Shown in pieces: positions 33,732 to 43,408 of a stretch of DNA of 64,000 nt. The stretch comes from Pandoraea capi (GTDB taxonomy: Bacteria > Pseudomonadota > Gammaproteobacteria > Burkholderiales > Burkholderiaceae). The position numbers and the translations under genes were made by a program. How positions within the stretch are numbered: position 1 is the stretch's first letter; each line of letters begins with the position of its first letter. The DNA is taken from positions 124,001 through 188,000 of the forward strand of contig NZ_CABPRV010000008.1 of the NCBI RefSeq assembly GCF_902459735.1, given 5' to 3'. The notes beneath the pieces were generated by a model that was not told where the DNA came from, ran no database searches, and saw only the letters and a list, made by a program, of their open reading frames with translations.

Positions 33732-34856
33732 ATGGCCAGTCCGGTCAACGTCGACGATTTTCGAGAACTGGCGAGACAGCGGCTTCCCCGCATGGTGTTC
33801 GATTACATGGAAGGCGGGGCGGAAAGCGAAAGCGGGCTGCGACACAATCGCGACGTCTTCGAAGGCGTTCGCTTTGCGCCCCGGCGTCTGGTGGACATCA
33901 GCCGCCGCGCGATCGACACCACGCTCTTCGGCAAGCCGCTGCGCGCCCCGCTGCTGATCGCGCCCACGGGTTTGAACGGCATCCTCTGGCCCCACGGCGA
34001 CATCGTGCTCGCCAGGGCTGCCGAGCGATTCGGCATCCCCTTCATCCTGTCGACGGCGTCCAATGCGTCGATAGAAGATGTGGCGCGCGCCGCCGGTGGC
34101 GACCTCTGGTTCCAGCTCTACGTCGTGCATCGGCGATTGGCCGAGCGCATGGTCAAGCGTGCGCTGGATGCAGGCTACAGCACGCTGGTGCTCACGACCG
34201 ACGTTGGCGTGAACGGCAAACGCGAGCGCGATCTTCGTAACGGCTTCGGCGTGCCGGTCCGTTACACACCGCGCACGCTGCTCGACGGGGTGCGACACCC
34301 GCGCTGGTCCGTCGATCTATTGCGACATGGTGTTCCGCAACTGGCGAACTTCGTGTCATCCGACGCGAACGATCCCGAATTGCAGGCCGCGCTCATGAGC
34401 CGGCAGATGGATGCCAGCTTCTCGTGGGACGATCTGGCAAGACTGCGCGATCTCTGGCCGCATCGATTGCTCGTCAAAGGGCTGAGTCGGGTAGATGATG
34501 CGCAGCGGTGTGAAGCGATGGGCATCGACGGCGTCATTCTGTCCAATCACGGCGGACGTCAACTGGACGGTGCCATCGCACCGTTCGAGGTGTTACCGTC
34601 AACGCGCCGGGCCGTGAAGATGCCCGTGCTCATCGACAGCGGTATCCGGCGCGGTGCGGACGTGGTCAAGGCGGTGGCGTCGGGCGCCTCGGCCGTGCTG
34701 ATCGGACGGGCGACGCTGTACGGCCTCGCAGCGCTGGGCGGGCAAGGCGTGGATGCCGTGCTGGAACTCTTCCGGGACGAGATCGACCGCACGCTGGCGC
34801 AGATCGGCTGTGCCAGCGTGGCCGAGCTGGATGCGAGCTATCTGTGGGCGTCGTAA
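33732..34856 (+). CDS. mdlB: (S)-mandelate dehydrogenase, FMN-dependent alpha-hydroxy acid dehydrogenase
   Basis: 374 residues. Oxidises (S)-mandelate to benzoylformate, passing electrons to the membrane quinone pool. From memory, long stretches agree with Pseudomonas putida MdlB: the N-terminal LARQRLPRMVFDYMEGGAE, DLWFQLYV, LTTDVGVNGKRERDL, ALMSRQMDASF and LLVKGL. The catalytic His273 lies in SNHGGRQLD (His274 in P. putida), followed by Arg276. Residues about 176-214 correspond to the loop that anchors that enzyme to the membrane and include the shared HPRWS and QLANFVSS. AGGAGA stands before the ATG. A mandelate racemase gene 10 kb away and a shared operator box strengthen the call; other lactate-type substrates are less likely. 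Confidence 0.88.
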   Translation: MASPVNVDDFRELARQRLPRMVFDYMEGGAESESGLRHNRDVFEGVRFAPRRLVDISRRAIDTTLFGKPLRAPLLIAPTGLNGILWPHGDIVLARAAERFGIPFILSTASNASIEDVARAAGGDLWFQLYVVHRRLAERMVKRALDAGYSTLVLTTDVGVNGKRERDLRNGFGVPVRYTPRTLLDGVRHPRWSVDLLRHGVPQLANFVSSDANDPELQAALMSRQMDASFSWDDLARLRDLWPHRLLVKGLSRVDDAQRCEAMGIDGVILSNHGGRQLDGAIAPFEVLPSTRRAVKMPVLIDSGIRRGADVVKAVASGASAVLIGRATLYGLAALGGQGVDAVLELFRDEIDRTLAQIGCASVAELDASYLWAS

Positions 34857-34930
34857 CCCACGACGCCCCACAACTCCCCTTGATGGCGGCGTCGCTACCC
34901 GGCAGTACCTTCTGCCGGACGGCGACGCCG
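34847..34930. terminator. Hairpin pair between convergent mdlB and iorB
   Basis: GGCGTCGT/ACGACGCC (34847-34867) spans the mdlB stop codon. Then a nested stem follows: outer CGGCGTCGC/GCGACGCCG (34887-34895, 34922-34930), inner CCGGCAG/CTGCCGG with a 6-base loop. All arms are perfect. Likely stops transcripts from both sides. Confidence 0.6.
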
Positions 34931-34964
34931 TAGCACCGGCCTCAGACTCCGTGGCGCAACAGCA

Positions 34965-36521
34965 TCAGGCCCGCTTGGGATTGGGCGAGAAGCGAATCGG
35001 CCGGGCCTGAATCTCGGGCGCGGGAAGCCCAAGCGTCTTCGCCAGCGTACGGCTCTCGGGGTCGGCCAGCGCGGCACGCCGTGCGGCCTGCAGCCGCGTT
35101 ACCTGCTCGGCATTCGTGCGTGTACCGGGCTTCGTCACATCATCGAGAATGCTGCGCAAGTTGGCTCGCCCGCGAAGATGCGTCTGCCCGTAGCCCTTGA
35201 CGAGATTGCCGCACAGCGCCAGCTCGTACGCGAGCGCCGCCGAGCGCGGCAGTGCTGCGCGAATCGCCGCCAGCCATTCGCCGATCAGTGCCTGCTCTTC
35301 ATGAAAACGTGCCGAATGCCGTCGCCAGCGTCGCAGGCTGCGCAACGCAACCAGCATCGCGAACCCCGAAATGCTCGTCGTCTTCACGTGAAGGCCCACG
35401 TGGACGTCTGCGCCCCGACGCTGTCCCCAGCGGCGCACGAGACTCGCCATGCCCTTCGGCAGGACCGAACACAGCTCCTCGATGCCGGGCTTGAGATACT
35501 CGACCAGCATCACCGGTTCGTCCGGCTTTGCACCGACCTCCGCCCGCACGCGCTGAAGGCGTTCGCGCCGCGTCTTCAGATCGGCCACCCGGATCACGTC
35601 TTCGTAGCTCATCCACAAGGCGAGATAGCGCGCCGCCTCCAGCGACACGGGATACCCCGCCGCACCACCGCCAGCATCGCGCTCAAGGGCGACGATCTCG
35701 TCGACCCGGCCGAGATAGGTCTCGACGTAACGCGCGTCCTGATAGTCCCCGACCTGATCGATGCCCGCCGAGAGAATGGTGCGCAACGCCTGGGGATAGG
35801 CAGCCAACCGCGCGGACAGCTTGCCCTCGCGCGCCGGTGCGGCCCCCTGCTGCGCCGGCTTCGCGCTCAGCGTTGGTTGCCCGCCCGATACCGCGAGGGC
35901 GTAACCGGCGGCGAAGCCGGCCAGACTGGCCTGCACGGCCTTGCCGGTGCGACGAATGGCTTCCTCGCACGCGGCGCGCGACAGCGGCAGCGCACCCGCA
36001 CCGACCAGCGCCCCGAACATCACCGTATTGATGACCGTACCGTTGGCGAGCGCGAGGGCGCGCAAGTCGCCGAACACCGCCGTACGCGCGAGTTGTGTGG
36101 CGGCATCGACGATCGGTTGCGTGTCGTAACGACCGTCGCCCATGGCGGTCTTTTCGACCACCGCATACTCGCGATGGGTCGACGCGACCAGCGTGGTGCG
36201 CCCCGGCGTGACCCAGCCGCGCTGGATCGCACGCCCGGCTTCGACGATCTCCGACGCCACCACGGCGTCCACACTGCCCGGGCTGGGCGTGAGCGACAGA
36301 ATCGGTTCCTTGCCGCCGAGTTCGCTGCGAGGCTGCGGGAAAATTTCGACGTAGTAGGTCGTGGCCCCCGTGCGTTGCGCGACCCCGGGGATCGATGTGC
36401 TCTGCACCGGAAAGTCGTGCTGATTCGCCGCTTCGATCAGCCAGTCGGTCAACACGCCGCCGCCCTCACCGCCCAGTGCGGCGATCAGCACGGTGACGCT
36501 ACGCGTTTTGCTCACTGCCAT
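34965..36521 (-). CDS. iorB: Indolepyruvate-type 2-oxoacid oxidoreductase, beta subunit (gamma domain plus DUF6537)
   Basis: 518 residues. The first 190 residues are the pyruvate ferredoxin oxidoreductase gamma domain (ALGGEGGGVLTDWLIEAA, then QSTSIPGVAQRTGATTYY), which binds CoA and helps close the active site; the rest matches the extra helical domain found in long IorB proteins of proteobacteria. Overlaps the end of iorA by 10 bases, so the two are made together. IorAB enzymes turn aryl-2-oxoacids into aryl-CoA thioesters. Context (mandelate genes) suggests benzoylformate as substrate; that part is inference. Confidence 0.83.
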   Translation of the reverse strand: MAVSKTRSVTVLIAALGGEGGGVLTDWLIEAANQHDFPVQSTSIPGVAQRTGATTYYVEIFPQPRSELGGKEPILSLTPSPGSVDAVVASEIVEAGRAIQRGWVTPGRTTLVASTHREYAVVEKTAMGDGRYDTQPIVDAATQLARTAVFGDLRALALANGTVINTVMFGALVGAGALPLSRAACEEAIRRTGKAVQASLAGFAAGYALAVSGGQPTLSAKPAQQGAAPAREGKLSARLAAYPQALRTILSAGIDQVGDYQDARYVETYLGRVDEIVALERDAGGGAAGYPVSLEAARYLALWMSYEDVIRVADLKTRRERLQRVRAEVGAKPDEPVMLVEYLKPGIEELCSVLPKGMASLVRRWGQRRGADVHVGLHVKTTSISGFAMLVALRSLRRWRRHSARFHEEQALIGEWLAAIRAALPRSAALAYELALCGNLVKGYGQTHLRGRANLRSILDDVTKPGTRTNAEQVTRLQAARRAALADPESRTLAKTLGLPAPEIQARPIRFSPNPKRA

Positions 36522-38659
36522 GCCTGCCTCCGGGCGCTGCCCGCCATGCGATCGATCACGAAATTACGGAAACCGGCCGAAATACGATCCCATCGCGTCG
36601 GGTTCTGAATCACTTCGGCCTTGTAGAAAGACGGGCAAAGAATCGCCGCGTGCGAGACTTCACCGCAAAGACCGCAGCCCACGCATCCCTGATTGACGGT
36701 CGCGACGGGATCGGTCCGCAAGGCGCTCGGGTTGTCCTTGATCGTCAGCGACGGGCAGCCGGACAACCGTATGCACGAGTGATCGCCCGTGCACACGTCG
36801 TCGTCGATGCCGAAGCGGGTGCGCACCACGCGCTTTCCGCCCTTGAGCCGCGCGGCCTGTTGCGGCTTGATGCGACGCTGACGCTCCAACTGGCATTCGC
36901 CATCCGCAATCACGACCTTCAAACCGGGGGCCTGCGTCGTCACCGCGTCCGTCAGCGTCTTCACCATGTCGCCGACCTGATAGCTCGGCACCGTACGGAT
37001 CCAGTCCACGCCCACACCGCGCAGCGCCTTCTCGATGTCCAGCGACTTCGGAATTGCCTGGCTCGATACGGTGGACGGAATCTCCTGCGTACCTGTGGCC
37101 GACGTATAGCCGTTCTTCATGATGACGAGCACCGAATCCTGCTCGTTGTGGACCGCGTTGACGACACCCGAGGTGAACCCGTTGTGCCAGAAACCGCCGT
37201 CGCCCATGATGCTCACCACGCGGTTGCGCATGAGGGGCGCGACCCCGGACGAACTCGCCAGCCCAAGGCCATAGCCGAGCACCGTACTGCCGACGTTGAA
37301 CGGCGGCAGCGTGCCAAACGTGTGACAGCCGATGTCCGCACTCACATGCACCGCGCCGACCTTCTCCTGCATCAGCTTCATCGCCGCGAATACCGGCCGC
37401 TCCGGACAACCGACGCAAAAGCCCGGCGGACGGCTCGGCACCGGCGCCGCGCCCAGCGCCTGCGCCCCTTGCGTGCGCTGCGCCACCAGCGCTGCGCCGA
37501 GGTCGCCAACGCCCGCGACATCGAGGCCGGCCGGACGCGTCGCGTCGATGAACCGGGCAACGCCATCGACCAGCACCTCGCCCGTGTATTCGCCATAGGC
37601 CGGCAGCATGTCCTTGCCGTGAACGGCAGTCATCGCGCCCGAGCGCCGCAGAATCGCCTGAATCGCGTCTTCGATGTAGGCCGGTTGCCCTTCCTCGACC
37701 AGCAGCACCGACTGTTTGCCTTCGCAGAATTGTTCGATTTCGTCGGCAACCAGCGGATACACCACGTTGAGCACGTGAATCGGAATGTGCGGCTCGCCGA
37801 AGGCATCTGCGAGTCCGAGCTGTTGCATCGCGCGGATCAGGCCGTTGTAAAGGCCGCCCTGCACGATGATGCCGACGTCCTGACACCGCGCACCGGCAAA
37901 CGTCTCGTTGAGCTTTGCGCGACGAATGTAATCGACGGCTGCGGGCCAGCGGTCTTCGATCTTCTGCTTCTCGTGGACGTAGGTCGACGGCGGCAGACAG
38001 ATCTTGTCGTAGCTGACCTGCGCATCGTCGATCAGATGATCGCGCGAGATCGCGGGTGCGCGGTTGTCCTTGCTCACGAACGCGCCATGCACATGGCAAG
38101 CGCGAATGCGCAGTTGCAGCATCACCGGCGTGCTGCTCGCCTCCGACAGCTCGAAGCCCTGCTCCACCATGTCGACGATGGACGTCAGGTTCGGTCTCGG
38201 ATCGAGCAGCCACAATTGCGACTTCATCGCGAACGCATGCGTGCGTTCCTGAATGATGCTCGACCCTTCGCCGTAATCTTCGCCAAGGATGACGACCGCG
38301 CCGCCCTTGACACCGGCCGACGCCAGATTGGACAGCGCGTCGGACGCCACGTTGGTCCCGACCGTCGACTTCCACGTGACGGCGCCGCGCACGGGATAGT
38401 GGATCGAGGCGCCGAGCATCGCCGCCGCCCCCGCTTCGGACGCATTGTTCTCGAAATGAATGCCTAGCGAATCGAGCAGTTCACGCGCGTCGCCCAGCAC
38501 ATCGATCAGATGCGAGACGGGCGCGCCCTGATAGCCGCCGATATAGCTCACGCCCGATTGCAGCAGCGCCTTGGTGACGGCGAGGATGCCTTCGCCGTGA
38601 AAGACTTCTCCCGCCCCCATCGAGAGACTCTCCACCTCTCGCTTGAAAGACCGTTCCAT
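36512..38659 (-). CDS. iorA: Indolepyruvate-type 2-oxoacid oxidoreductase, alpha subunit
   Basis: 715 residues. Domains in order: pyrimidine-binding thiamine domain (YIGGYQGAPVSHLIDVL, with the catalytic Glu region FENNASEAGAAAM), transketolase-C-like domain, TPP pyrophosphate domain with GDGGFWHNGFTSGVVNA (the GDG...N metal motif), and a C-terminal iron-sulfur domain with two cysteine groups: VCTGDHSCIRLSGCPSL and GCVGCGLCGEVSHAAILCP. The start at 38659 follows GGAGAG; an ATG 12 codons upstream lacks one. It lies 71 bp behind livF on the same strand. Decarboxylates a 2-oxoacid and conserves the acyl group as a CoA ester while reducing an acceptor. Confidence 0.86.
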   Translation of the reverse strand: MERSFKREVESLSMGAGEVFHGEGILAVTKALLQSGVSYIGGYQGAPVSHLIDVLGDARELLDSLGIHFENNASEAGAAAMLGASIHYPVRGAVTWKSTVGTNVASDALSNLASAGVKGGAVVILGEDYGEGSSIIQERTHAFAMKSQLWLLDPRPNLTSIVDMVEQGFELSEASSTPVMLQLRIRACHVHGAFVSKDNRAPAISRDHLIDDAQVSYDKICLPPSTYVHEKQKIEDRWPAAVDYIRRAKLNETFAGARCQDVGIIVQGGLYNGLIRAMQQLGLADAFGEPHIPIHVLNVVYPLVADEIEQFCEGKQSVLLVEEGQPAYIEDAIQAILRRSGAMTAVHGKDMLPAYGEYTGEVLVDGVARFIDATRPAGLDVAGVGDLGAALVAQRTQGAQALGAAPVPSRPPGFCVGCPERPVFAAMKLMQEKVGAVHVSADIGCHTFGTLPPFNVGSTVLGYGLGLASSSGVAPLMRNRVVSIMGDGGFWHNGFTSGVVNAVHNEQDSVLVIMKNGYTSATGTQEIPSTVSSQAIPKSLDIEKALRGVGVDWIRTVPSYQVGDMVKTLTDAVTTQAPGLKVVIADGECQLERQRRIKPQQAARLKGGKRVVRTRFGIDDDVCTGDHSCIRLSGCPSLTIKDNPSALRTDPVATVNQGCVGCGLCGEVSHAAILCPSFYKAEVIQNPTRWDRISAGFRNFVIDRMAGSARRQAWQ

Positions 38660-38730
38660 ACTCTCTCCCACGAACCTCTGAACCCGCCGCATCACTGCCC
38701 CATCGGGCGAGCGTGCGGCGGAACGTTTGT

Positions 38731-39564
38731 TTACATCCCCAGATAAGCCTGTTTGACGCGTTCGTCGCCCAGCAACTCGCTACCGGTGCCCGACACCACG
38801 ATCCGGCCCAGTTCCATCACGTATCCGTAGTCGGCAATGGAGAGCGCCGCGTGGGCGTTCTGCTCGACAAGGAGGATCGGGATGCCGGACGCGCGCAACC
38901 GTTTGATGACGTCGAACACTTCCTGCACGAGCTTGGGTGAAAGCCCCATCGACGGCTCGTCGAGCAACATCAGCCGGGGACGGCACATCAGCCCCCGCCC
39001 GATCGCCAGCATCTGCTGCTGCCCGCCGGACAACGTGCCGGCCAGTGCCTGACGCTTTTCGACCAGCGCCGGAAAGATGTCGTACACGCGCGCCATTTCC
39101 ACGTCCCGGTCGGCGCTACCCAGGGTGTAGCCGCCCAGAATCAGGTTCTCCTCGACGGTGAGACCGGCGAAGACCTGTCGTCCCTCCGGCACGTGCGCCA
39201 TGCCCCGGGCGACGCGTTTGTCGGCACGCAGACGCGAGATGTCTTCGCCGTACAGACGCACGCCTCCCCCGGACGCCGACACCACGCCGGACAACGTGCG
39301 AAGCAGCGTCGTCTTGCCCGCGCCGTTGGCACCGACCAGCGTGACCAGTTGTCCCGACGTCACGGAAAAGTCCACGCCGAAGAGCGCCTGAATGCGTCCG
39401 TATCCTGCCGTCAGACCGCTCACCTCCAGCACCGGACGAGGCTGACTGCCCGCTGCGCCGTCGGGCGAGCCTGGCTTCGTCGGGCGCGTGTGCAGCGCGA
39501 CGTGCATCGGCTCGGCCGTGCGCGCCACGCCTTGCATTGGGGTATCCACTCTCGATACGTTCAT
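38731..39564 (-). CDS. livF: Liv-type ABC importer ATPase LivF
   Basis: 277 residues: Walker A GANGAGKTT, signature LSGGQQQM, Walker B LMLLDEPSMGL, HPEGRQ-type loop VPEGRQVFAG typical of LivF. A 45-residue N-terminal extension (MNVSRVDTPMQGVARTAEPM...) precedes the ATPase fold. ATG overlaps the livG stop as ATGA. Last importer gene before iorA. Confidence 0.9.
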   Translation of the reverse strand: MNVSRVDTPMQGVARTAEPMHVALHTRPTKPGSPDGAAGSQPRPVLEVSGLTAGYGRIQALFGVDFSVTSGQLVTLVGANGAGKTTLLRTLSGVVSASGGGVRLYGEDISRLRADKRVARGMAHVPEGRQVFAGLTVEENLILGGYTLGSADRDVEMARVYDIFPALVEKRQALAGTLSGGQQQMLAIGRGLMCRPRLMLLDEPSMGLSPKLVQEVFDVIKRLRASGIPILLVEQNAHAALSIADYGYVMELGRIVVSGTGSELLGDERVKQAYLGM

Positions 39565-40316
39565 GCCATGGCTCCCAGATACGCCGCGACGACCGCCGGA
39601 TTGCTGCGGATCTCCTGTGCATTGCCTTGCGCGAGCACCTTGCCGAAATCGAGCACGAGAATCCGGTTGGCAATCGCCATGACCATGTTCATGTCGTGCT
39701 CCACGAGCATGACCGTCACCCCTTCGTCGGCAACGCGCCGGATCAGCTCGCTGATCTGTGCGGTGTCGGTATGGTTCAGCCCGGCAGCCGGCTCGTCGAG
39801 CAGCAACAGGCGCGGGCGGGCCGCGAGCGCCCGGGCGATTTCAAGACGCTTGAGCGCACCGAACGGCAAGCCCTGTGCGGGCGAATCGGCGTACTGGCTC
39901 ACTCCGGCGAACTTCAGGCATTCGCGCGCATGATCGCGGGCTTCGGCTTCAGCACGCGCGAGCTTCCGTCCGTAGAACATGCCGGCCAGCACGCCGTGGT
40001 TCAGGCGCAGATGCGCGCCCAGCATCACGTTCTCCAGCACGCTCAGATTCATTGCGACCTGAAGGTTCTGGAACGTGCGGCTCATGCCGAGCCTGGCCAG
40101 TTGTTCGGGTGCCTTGCCGCCGATCTCACCGCCGTCCATGCGCACATGGCCGCTCGACGGGGTGTAGACACCGGTAATGACGTTGAACAGTGTGGTCTTG
40201 CCGGCGCCGTTCGGCCCGATGACGGCATGAATGTCTCCGGCCTGCACCGAGAAGCTCAGATCGTCGATGGCAGTCACGCCGCCGAAACGCATGCTCAGAT
40301 GGTCGACCTGTAGCAT
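39561..40316 (-). CDS. livG: Liv-type ABC importer ATPase LivG
   Basis: 251 residues: Walker A GPNGAGKTT, FQNLQ, signature-region LPFGALKRLEIARAL, Walker B LLLLDEPAAGL, switch LVEHDMNMVM. The canonical LSGGQ is replaced by PFGALKR, as usual in LivG. Start at 40316 overlaps the livM stop (TGATG) with GGGAGG five bases before; a GTG directly ahead is less well spaced. Confidence 0.9.
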   Translation of the reverse strand: MLQVDHLSMRFGGVTAIDDLSFSVQAGDIHAVIGPNGAGKTTLFNVITGVYTPSSGHVRMDGGEIGGKAPEQLARLGMSRTFQNLQVAMNLSVLENVMLGAHLRLNHGVLAGMFYGRKLARAEAEARDHARECLKFAGVSQYADSPAQGLPFGALKRLEIARALAARPRLLLLDEPAAGLNHTDTAQISELIRRVADEGVTVMLVEHDMNMVMAIANRILVLDFGKVLAQGNAQEIRSNPAVVAAYLGAMA

Positions 40317-41254
40317 CACGACCTCCCGCGCATGAAGCGATTGGCCAGCGTCGGGACGATGCCGCGCGGCAGGAAGATCATCGTGACCATCAGCACCAGA
40401 CCGAAGAGGATCAGCTCATACTCCTGAAGCCCGCCGAAGAGTTGAGGCAGCAACACGATGAGTGCTGCGCCGAGCACGACACCGAACGTCGACGCCATAC
40501 CGCCCACCACCACGATCGTGGCCAGTTGCACGGACGACATGAAGCTCGCGAGTTGCGGCGTAATGAAGCCGGTGTAATGCGCGAGCAATCCCCCTGCGAG
40601 ACTGGCGATCACCGCCGAGAGGACGAATACCCGCGCCTTGAATGCCGTGGCGTCGACGCCCATCACCCGAGCCGCCACCTCCGTGCCGTGCAGCGCCCGC
40701 AAGGCCCTGCCCGCCGGGGAGATGTACAGATTGAGCGACAGCACCACGACGATCACGAGCAGCACGGCCGCCGCGACATACCACGCCATCGGCGTTTCCA
40801 GCGTCAGCGAACCGATGCCGAACGGCCCGACCGCCATGCCGTCCGGGCCGCCCGTCAGCGCCCCCTCGTTGATGAGCACCAGATTGACGATGATGCCCAG
40901 ACCGAGCGTGGCCATGGTGAGCGAATGGCCGCGCAGTCGCAGCATCGGGCGCGCAATGATCCACGCGACGATGCCGGTCCCCACCGCACCGCACACCAGC
41001 GCGGCTGACGGCGGCAGGTTGTAGGTGGTGGTGAGAATGCCGCTCGCGTAGCCGCCCATCGCCACAAACGCTGCGTGGCCGATGCTGATCTGACCGGCGA
41101 AGCCCATGAGCAGATTCAGTCCCACGGCGATCATGCCCGCGAACAGAATGCGAATCGCCACGTCCAGCATGAACGCGTTCGGCAACAGCCACGGCAATAC
41201 GGCGAGTACGACGATGCCCAACCAGACGGAGCGGGCAAACAGATGGTTTTTCAT
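40316..41254 (-). CDS. livM: Liv-type ABC importer permease LivM
   Basis: 312 residues, about ten membrane segments, with the LivM pattern GLNLLMGFAGQISIGHAAFVAMGGYASGIL and GRALRALHGTEVAARVMGVD. ATG overlaps the livH stop as ATGA. The frame continues open upstream but only as a shadow of livH, so this is not a fusion. Confidence 0.9.
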   Translation of the reverse strand: MKNHLFARSVWLGIVVLAVLPWLLPNAFMLDVAIRILFAGMIAVGLNLLMGFAGQISIGHAAFVAMGGYASGILTTTYNLPPSAALVCGAVGTGIVAWIIARPMLRLRGHSLTMATLGLGIIVNLVLINEGALTGGPDGMAVGPFGIGSLTLETPMAWYVAAAVLLVIVVVLSLNLYISPAGRALRALHGTEVAARVMGVDATAFKARVFVLSAVIASLAGGLLAHYTGFITPQLASFMSSVQLATIVVVGGMASTFGVVLGAALIVLLPQLFGGLQEYELILFGLVLMVTMIFLPRGIVPTLANRFMRGRS

Positions 41255-42123
41255 ACGCGCTCCGTCAGTCGGCCGCCGAAGATGCCGCGCGGCATCAGCA
41301 GCAGGACACCGATGATCATGATGAAAGGCACGGCATCCTTGTAGGCAGACGACACATAGCCCGCGATCAGCGCTTCGAGCAGCCCCACCAGCAGGCCGCC
41401 GACGACAGCGCCCGCGCCGCTGCCCAGTCCGCCGAGCGATGCCGCAACGAACCCCTTCATCCCGAGCATCAGGCCGAGGTCGTACACGGTCGTCGTGATC
41501 GGTGCGGCGGTGATGCCGGCGATCGCGCCGAGCAGTCCCGCCAGCCCGAACGACAGCAGCGTCACCACATGCGCCGGAATGCCCACGAGTTGCGCGGCAG
41601 AGCGGTTCATCGCCACGGCCCGGATCGCACGACCGATCAGCGTCTTTTTGAAGAACAGCGCGACGAGCACCATCAGCACGGCCGCGACACCGATGATCCA
41701 CAGGCTCTGCGGCAGCAGTCTCGCCCCGGCGAACTCCAGCGGCGTGTCGCCGGAGAACGACGGCAACGTGTGCTGGTTCTTGCCGAGCAACAGTTGCGTG
41801 CCGCCTTGAATGAAGAGCGACGCCCCGATGGTGATGATGATCAGCGTGAGCGGATCGGCGCGGCCCGCCGGCGCAATGCCGAAACGTTCGAGCGCACCGG
41901 CGACACAGGTCGTGGCGACGATGGCAATGCCCGCAGCGAGCAGCGGATGTACCTGAAGCTGGATCAACGCCACCGTCACCATGCCGCCGAGCATGACGAA
42001 ATCGCCCTGTGCGAAGTTGATGACGCCACTGGCGTTGTAGACGATCGTGAAGCCGAGGGCCACGAGCGCATAGATCGCGCCCACGGTCACACCGGCCATC
42101 ACGAATTGCAGAAAGTCGTGCAT
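41251..42123 (-). CDS. livH: Liv-type ABC importer permease LivH
   Basis: 290 residues, about eight membrane segments: GAIYALVALGFTIVYNASGVINFAQGDFVMLGG is the LivH signature. GAGGA seven bases before the ATG. Second gene of the operon, 70 bp behind the binding-protein gene. Confidence 0.9.
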   Translation of the reverse strand: MHDFLQFVMAGVTVGAIYALVALGFTIVYNASGVINFAQGDFVMLGGMVTVALIQLQVHPLLAAGIAIVATTCVAGALERFGIAPAGRADPLTLIIITIGASLFIQGGTQLLLGKNQHTLPSFSGDTPLEFAGARLLPQSLWIIGVAAVLMVLVALFFKKTLIGRAIRAVAMNRSAAQLVGIPAHVVTLLSFGLAGLLGAIAGITAAPITTTVYDLGLMLGMKGFVAASLGGLGSGAGAVVGGLLVGLLEALIAGYVSSAYKDAVPFIMIIGVLLLMPRGIFGGRLTERV

Positions 42124-42193
42124 GACGCATTCCTCACGACGAACGCGAAGCGCAGCGCCACCGGGCAGCGCCTCGCGCGAGATTGGAGACGGC

Positions 42194-43354
42194 TTACCTG
42201 GCCGCGACGAAGCGGCCGCCGCGAATCTCGACCATCCGGAACGCGCTGCTGTTCAGGCCCATATGGTCCGTCGGCGACATGGTGTACACGCCGCTCACGC
42301 CGACGAAGTTTTTCGTCTGCTCAAGGGCGTCGCGTACCTTCGCCTTGTCGGTCGAGCCGGCACGCTTGATCGCATCGGCCGCCATCATCAATCCGTCATA
42401 GGCGTAGCCGCCGAACGTGGAGACGTCCTGCTTGTACTTCGTCTCGTAGGCGAGCTTGTATTCGAGGCTGACCTGCCGTTGCGGATCGTTCGTCGAGAGT
42501 TGCTCGGCGATCAGCAGTGCGGGCGACGGCATGCGCACCCCTTCGGCGGCTGCGCCGGCAATACGGATGAACTCCGCCGATGCCTGCCCGTGCGACATGT
42601 AAAGCGGCACGCTCAGACCGAGCTGATGGAAGTTCTTGGCAATGATCGCCGGAGCCTGACCGGTCCCGAAGACAAACACCGCTTGCGGATTGGCGGCGCG
42701 CGCCTTGGTGAGTTGCGGCGTCATGTCCGCATCGCGCTCCCCGTAGCTCTGGTCTTCGACGATGGTCAGTCCGAGCCGCTTGGCCGCCTTGATGGTTTCG
42801 TTGCGACCCGACTTCCCGAAGCCGCCCGTGTCGGAGAGCAGTGCGACGCGCGTGATGCCGTGCTGCTTCATGTCTTCGAGCACTTTCTCTGCCGCCATCG
42901 TGTCCGAGTGCGGGACTTTGAAGACGTAAGGCTTGACCGGATCGACGATGACCGTCGCGGCCGCCAGCGAGACCGTCGGCACCTTGTTGGCGCTCGAAAG
43001 CGGCGCCATCGCCATCGTCGAGCCCGTGGTGGACGCACCGAGAATCAGATCGACCTTGTCCTGCAGGATCAGTCGCTTCGCCATGGCATTCGCCGTGTTG
43101 GCGTCGCTGCCATCGTCATAAACCGTTAGGACAACTTGACGACCGAGAATGCCACCCGCGGCATTGATCTTATCCACGTACTGATTCAGCGTCTTCTGCT
43201 CGGGATCGCCGAGAAACGACGCGGCGCCGGTTGCCGAGACCACAGCACCGATGCGAATCGGATCGGCAGCGTGGCTGGGGGGTGCCAGGGAAAAGGCGAG
43301 AAAGGGAACCACGGTCGCAGCAACGCGCGACGTGAAAGTCGTCAAGCGGGGCAT
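42194..43354 (-). CDS. Periplasmic binding protein of the Liv-type importer (mandelate candidate)
   Basis: 386 residues. Signal peptide of about 29 residues (MPRLTTFTSRVAATVVPFLA...PPSHA before A), then the type-I binding fold beginning DPIRIGAVVSATGAASFLGDPEQKTL. Homologues bind branched-chain amino acids but also many aromatic acids such as benzoate or mandelate-like compounds. GGAGAC six bases upstream fixes the start at 43354. First gene of livKHMGF-iorAB; divergent from lysR with the shared box in between, so mandelate or a related hydroxy acid is the likely ligand. Confidence 0.87.
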   Translation of the reverse strand: MPRLTTFTSRVAATVVPFLAFSLAPPSHAADPIRIGAVVSATGAASFLGDPEQKTLNQYVDKINAAGGILGRQVVLTVYDDGSDANTANAMAKRLILQDKVDLILGASTTGSTMAMAPLSSANKVPTVSLAAATVIVDPVKPYVFKVPHSDTMAAEKVLEDMKQHGITRVALLSDTGGFGKSGRNETIKAAKRLGLTIVEDQSYGERDADMTPQLTKARAANPQAVFVFGTGQAPAIIAKNFHQLGLSVPLYMSHGQASAEFIRIAGAAAEGVRMPSPALLIAEQLSTNDPQRQVSLEYKLAYETKYKQDVSTFGGYAYDGLMMAADAIKRAGSTDKAKVRDALEQTKNFVGVSGVYTMSPTDHMGLNSSAFRMVEIRGGRFVAAR

Positions 43355-43408
43355 GTTGTCTCCAGGTTGTTCTGTTTTGTGAGGCGAGTATAGAAATCGC
43401 TCGACGCA

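Noticed and set aside
36650-38467. A 605-codon open frame opposite iorA
   Set aside because: Same Arg/His-rich shadow composition, no motif, no ribosome-binding site; iorA is unambiguous on the other strand.
40316-42130. A single 604-codon frame that would fuse extra sequence to LivM
   Set aside because: Its first half is livH read out of frame; livM has its own ATG at 41254 with an ATGA overlap.
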